From assembly GCA_015956445.1 (NCBI GenBank), contig WIUZ02000011.1, forward strand, positions 496,001 to 560,000: DNA of 64,000 bases. The letters run 5' to 3'. The notes under the pieces were generated by a model. It ran no database searches. It had not been told where the DNA came from and saw only the letters and a list, made by a program, of their open reading frames with translations. Of this stretch, positions 58,162 to 64,000 are shown one piece after another. Numbering within the stretch: position 1 is the first letter of the stretch; every line of letters starts with the position of its first letter. The position numbers and the translations under genes are program-made. This stretch comes from Thelephora terrestris. Lineage: Eukaryota > Basidiomycota > Agaricomycetes > Thelephorales > Thelephoraceae.

Positions 58162-61100
58162 ATGTCTTCTGGCGACACAGATCCTCAAATCCTGGTCCGT
58201 CAACCTTCACTTCGTCCAAGACGGCCAACGAGGACCTTGCCACCAGAGCCAGTCCAGACCAGTGCGCCACACCCAGAACCAGACGCTGCCTCCTCTCCGA
58301 TCGCTGCGGATCCCGCACCTTCCAATCAGAATGTCGCCGACGTCGAAGTAGCTGCTATGGATACTTCAGAAGATACGAAGGACCCCAATTCCCTCACTCC
58401 TGTACGGGCACATTATCTCAAGAAGACCCTGATACAACTCCAATTCAGCAAGGAACTCGATATCATCACCTCGCCTGCGCATGGTGCAGTATCGCCGTTA
58501 TCGTATCTGGGGTCACCATTCAAACCACCCCCAAAGGATGCGCCACCCATAAACCTACCCTTCTTGCGCTACATTTTCCGTCAATTCGTCCTAACCTTTC
58601 CCTTCCTGGACGAGGCCCCCAAGAACTTTTTCCCAGATAAACTTCAGCCCTTCGCTGCTTCAGTCCTCGCAAAGAACTTGTCTCCGACATCAATCATGGA
58701 AGATGATGTTGAACAAACAGGAGAGGCGTCCACGAGGAAAAAGCTCATGGTCAAGTCCGAGAGATCCCTCTCCATCCTCGTCAGCTCCGGAATCAAGCTT
58801 GTCGAACCGGAGCAGGTTGTACGTTTGTCTCAAGCGGACTTGAACCGTCTCGAGGCGATTGCCAAGAATCGGACCGCTCGGGAGCGCAAGTCCAAGGATG
58901 CCCTCGACGTAAATATCGTGTGTGTCAGGACGGTGATATCGAAAGGCCGAGTCAGGAGTAGAGCTCATGACGTGTGTATCTTATCTCATGATCAGATCCC
59001 TGGGGCTGAGGGTCCCATTTATAGGAATTCATTATTCGAACGCGAAGAAGGGGGCGACCCGAAGTTTTCGTCGGCCGCAGATACGGTGACTTTAAGACCC
59101 TTGCAAACGAGGTTCGTAGACAAGACAAACACGGTCTCCTGGGGTGCTCATGTTCGCTTAGCTACGCAAAGCCTACCCAGAGGCAGAAATCCGCTCGCCA
59201 CCAGCCAAAGACCATGGCTCTGTCAACGCTGGAGTGGCTCCCAAATCGCCGACCTCAACAGATTACTATGGCCCTGGAGATAGCAGCGAATATCTACCGG
59301 TGTCGCCAAGTGGTGGAAGCCTCTCACCATCTGCTCGTCTCGGTCGCGAGAAGAATCGGTTAACCCTTAGAGCGTATCTCCGTTCCCTCATTTCAACTTC
59401 CGTAACTGCGCACTCCCCGGTCCTTTTGTCCTTTCTGCTCTCCGGTCCGACGACGCTCACTCAGACCGAAGTTGAGGACTCCCAGAGGCGAGAAGAAGCT
59501 GATAGGACGAGAGAAGACGGTCGAAAGAAGTTCGCGCGGGAGATCGCGAGCAGAGTTGATGGCCTCAGGGAGGCCGTTCATAGCGTAAAGGGTGACCTCA
59601 TGGGAAAAGGTAGGAAATTTCTCCCGCGCCGTCGCAGATCTGGGGCTGAGGGTTTTACCCAAGATGGCCTAACGAAAGTCTTTGGGACGATCAAGGTCAC
59701 ACCGGACATAAGGCAACTGCCATCCAATTACCAGGCGGTGATCGAATGGGCGAGGATGTCGTACGCTCCGCTCTACTTCCACAATATTACTAGGCTGCTG
59801 ACTAACGGGAGTGTATGTCAGCCTTGCATCTACGATTTTCCACCATTTCGTCGCCTCAGACGACGCCTCTGAGAGTTTTGCTGCCATGAAGAGGATCCAC
59901 GGGATGATGCCGTACTTCATGATGAAAGCTGCCCTTAAGATTAGCAACCCTGTCGCAATGATTCGAAGTTAGTGGCGTCGAAATGCCAAGGGAGGTCGAC
60001 TTCTAATTCTCCATAACAGCTATTTTAGATTTATTCCTTGCCCAGCCTTTTGGCGGAAAGAGCCTTCTCCAACGGCGAGTTGACACCCCACCTGATTTTA
60101 ACCTCCTGGAATTCATTTTTTCCTCTCCAGGATGTTCACGAGTTCGTTGATGGAAGAATCCAAACTGCTGGAAGAAGAAATCGAGGCGGTGAAGGAGAAA
60201 GTAGATGACCCCATGATGTGCGAGAAGGTTCGGCTGTTCATCTATGCTCCCCCGGAGATCCAACAGTTCTACAAGGCAGAAGCATGTGAGTTGCCCTGTC
60301 TTTCCGGGACAGTCAGACCGATGAGAAACTTTTTAGCGGCAGAGGAAATGCATCTTATCGCAATCGTGCTGAGGAGTTCGGAGCACCCAGTCCTTTCCAG
60401 ACCACAGATGCATAGGGTTGCCAAGGCATGGGATAAGTATCGACAATATCTCAAATATAAGAAGGAGCTTGATGATCCAGAAGACGACGAGGGTCCGGCG
60501 CATGAGGAAGCGTGGCTGTTCGAAGACCTCCAGCTGCTTGGAAAATTATATTCGAGATTGAGGGATCGAGAACAATTGATCTCTTTGATATACGAGGTCG
60601 GTCCATTTCCTTGGTTCGATGCCGAGCTCACAAAACGACCACTTTAGGGAAACACCGCGGAACTGTTGAAAGATATTATCACGATATTCTACTCGCCGCT
60701 TGCCCAGGTGTACAAGGCGGCGAACATCGGAGACTCTCTAGGGGACTTCCAGGCGTTCATGAACGATATAATCAGGATAGTTGAGCAAACGGAACAACGT
60801 ACGTTCATCTCCATCCGAGGTCCCAAAAGTGCCTATCGGCTGATGTTGCCGCATGCGCAGTGAGCCAGGAGGATCCACACCAGACCGTACAAGCATTCGT
60901 CGACCTCGTGAAGCGACACGAACAGATGTTCTACAACTTCGTTTACAAGGTACACTCGCGGGGTGGAACCCTCTTCGACAACCTGATGAAGTGGATCGAA
61001 CTCTTCCTCACAATCGTTAGAGATGGCATCGGGGACAAAACCAGTGTCGAGTTCCTCCTTCCACATGTTGGCGAGGAACGGGAGGCGATCATGAAGGAGA

Positions 61101-62237
61101 TCGATGAGGTCGCGATATACCACTACAAACTCAAGCTCGCTCACGAGGACAAACTTCGGAGACGGTTTGGAAGGACGCAGAAGCAGGGCGACGCCGATGC
61201 GGAGGATGAGGCAGCCGCTGCACTCGTACAGGGCGTCGTCAACGATATCAGTTTCGGGGACCTGATTGATGGAGACGCAGAAGACCTGGCTGCAGAGGCC
61301 TCTGCAAGCGACGATTCCTCGGATTATTCGTCCTCAGATGAGCACGATTCCGACGAAGAGTCTGACGACGACGACGATTCTGAACAGAGCAATGGGGCAG
61401 ATAAACCCCCGCCTCCTCCACCAAAGCCACCACGTTCTGAGCGGCCCCGCGGCACTCACGGTACCGGACACAAATCGAATCATGTGGGCCCCCTTCCCAG
61501 GACACGGGCTATTACCATGAAGAGTTCTCACTCTGACGCGACCGGCTCGAGCGTTTCGTTGGACCTTGGGGACAAGGAACGTCTCAGCGTTGCTCAACGT
61601 TTGAGGAACTCCAAGTCTATGGAGATGCTCCGCAGGGGTAAATCTCTTGATTTACCACCTCCACCCCCGCTCCCACCACAACCCCAACCGTACCAACCGT
61701 ACCGCCCCAAACGAGGCGCTACGGCTCGCAGCAAAAGCCCTCTGCCGCCATCACCACAACCACCATCTGGATCCCTGCAACGTCCGCCCCAAAGTTCACC
61801 AGGCAAAAGTACTGTAACCGCGACAGACACGACTCCCATAAACCGCTCCAAGTCCATCTCGAACTCCACTAGCACCATCGACCTACGAACCCCTACAACT
61901 CCCACGACTGGTGAAGGATCGAGCTCAATTCAGAACCCCAGAGCCAGTTTGGAATCGGATAAGAATAAACCCTTGCCGGATCCGAAGGCGAGGGCGGAGT
62001 TGGACAACGATAGAGCCGCGAATGGAGCGACGAAACCTGGGCAGAAGAAACCGAAGCTGAAGAAAGTAAACGAGCAGATCAAACCCCCCGAGTTGACGTA
62101 TATCCCGAGGCTGTTGCCTATTTTCGTAGAATTGGTTCGCTGTGCCCATTCCTTTCGGATTTGGATGATCCCTCACACCTCTTTCTGATGGGTTGTAGGT
62201 CTCGGATAACATTTCTCAGGTCATCAAGCGTGGTTGA
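58162..62237 (+). CDS. PX domain protein with DUF3818 (PXB), Ypr097w-like
   Basis: Eleven exons from 58162-58971 to 62199-62237, 1,173 residues. The N-terminal conserved block is FLRYIFRQFVLTFPFLDEAP. The PX domain starts at about residue 255 (DVNIVCVRTVISKGRVR, then RPEVFVGRRYGDFKTLANEL, RKAYPEAEIRSPPAKDH). The DUF3818/PXB helical region follows with KNRLTLRAYLRSLISTSV, FKVFGTIKVTPDIRQLP-like text, RIHGMMPYFMMKAALKISNP, FLAQPFGGKSLLQRMFTSSL and RRRFGRTQKQGDADAEDEA. It ends with an acidic run and a Pro-rich tail. Such proteins bind phosphoinositides; the yeast member Ypr097w is linked to lipid transport. The intron 60075-60130 starts GC (GCGAGT), the only placement giving LLQRMFTSS. The final splice (62135-62198) is uncertain. 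Confidence 0.9.
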
Positions 62238-62930
62238 TTCAAGTTACGATGGGTAACGTCGCTACCATCAAGGTGTGCGTCGGCGAACCTGCCTCTGTTG
62301 GTAGGACGCTAATCCACTTCACAGACCCTCCTCTTCCCTAGTCTCCCTTACGACCCACAATGCTCGCACCTCTGTCTTATGTCCACCCACAGCGCGAATA
62401 ATCTGATCCAGAAATTAGATCTTATCGTTTGTATCACCTCCCCAGAAATGTATCAACATGCATACGTAGTATTCGTTCATTTAATCTTTCTATACACGGA
62501 ATTCCCCATGCCATTCCCTTGCTCCGAGCCTCGACGTAAAGATTGGGGCCTCAACATCGCTCACGATAGAAGGAAACACACTTCCGTATAGGTTTCCATC
62601 TATGAAAAAAACGTGATCCGATTGCTTTTGCGTTTTCGTCGACTCTACTACATGTTACACCGAATGGGGGAGAGAGAAAAGATACTGGTGAAGGGGGGAA
62701 AAACTATCCGATAGCATCTTGCAGTCGTAAGAGATGGGATGAAAGGCGGCTTCAATGAGGAAAAAAAAGAGCTCTGAGAGGTCCGGGGGACACGACCAAG
62801 CCTGCGGTCGCAATGTCTGGGATCACGTCACGTATTCGTAGAATGGAACGATGGCGTAACGAACTCCGTACCGCTGGACGTAAGGACGTCCTACAGGTAA
62901 GAGAAAAACGTGACCTTCGACCGACAGGGA
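62238..62930. other. convergent spacer PX gene / NDR kinase
   Basis: About 690 bp with both genes' 3' ends. A purine-rich stretch lies at 62660-62770. No gene recognised. Confidence 0.5.

Positions 62931-64000
<1,070 letters not shown>

Overview
The window looks like nuclear DNA of an Agaricomycete (basidiomycete) fungus. Genes are split by many short introns (mostly 45-65 nt, GT-AG). The families are basidiomycete-typical (DUF6535 membrane proteins, DUF6698, a Tnp2/Plavaka-like transposase with introns), and the housekeeping genes (PRE3, RPN12, PUS7, URA3, UBA1, CCDC47, an NDR kinase) have fungal architecture. No rRNA, tRNA, CRISPR array or LTR element was recognised.

Region 1 (1-16 kb) is gene-poor and repeat-rich. 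It holds the 3' part of an unknown gene, a decayed DUF6535 tail, a DUF6698 gene divergent from a large transposase gene, and a broken ADIP-type coiled-coil gene. It also holds three small DNA transposons with visible ends: a 667-bp element with 15-bp TIRs and 9-bp target duplications, a 405-bp Tc1/mariner deletion derivative with 59-bp TIRs, and a 287-bp CACTG element with a 3-bp duplication. Several dispersed fragments are shared within the region, one of which preserves the empty insertion site of the Tc1 element.

Region 2 (16-47 kb) is a DUF6535 expansion of six genes. Two (16.0-19.3 kb minus, 38.5-41.2 kb plus) form subfamily A. Four (24.9, 30.6, 34.6 and 43.7 kb, all plus) form subfamily B, with a long alpha-helical C-terminal part. 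The last B copy is a ~3.7-kb segmental duplication of the third that lost its start codon and ends next to PUS7. Inside the array sit a conserved unknown gene, the head-to-head proteasome pair PRE3/RPN12, and an Agaricomycete-specific hypothetical gene.

Region 3 (47-64 kb) is compact housekeeping DNA: PUS7 (minus) divergent from URA3, then UBA1, CCDC47 (minus) divergent from a small conserved gene with a 3-nt first exon, a PX/DUF3818 protein, and the 3' part of an NDR (Cbk1/COT1-like) kinase. Three genes act in the ubiquitin-proteasome route (UBA1, RPN12, PRE3). Three introns in PUS7, UBA1 and the PX gene appear to start with GC instead of GT.

Exon coordinates were worked out by hand from splice motifs, frame closure and remembered family sequence. 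No alignment or transcript was available.
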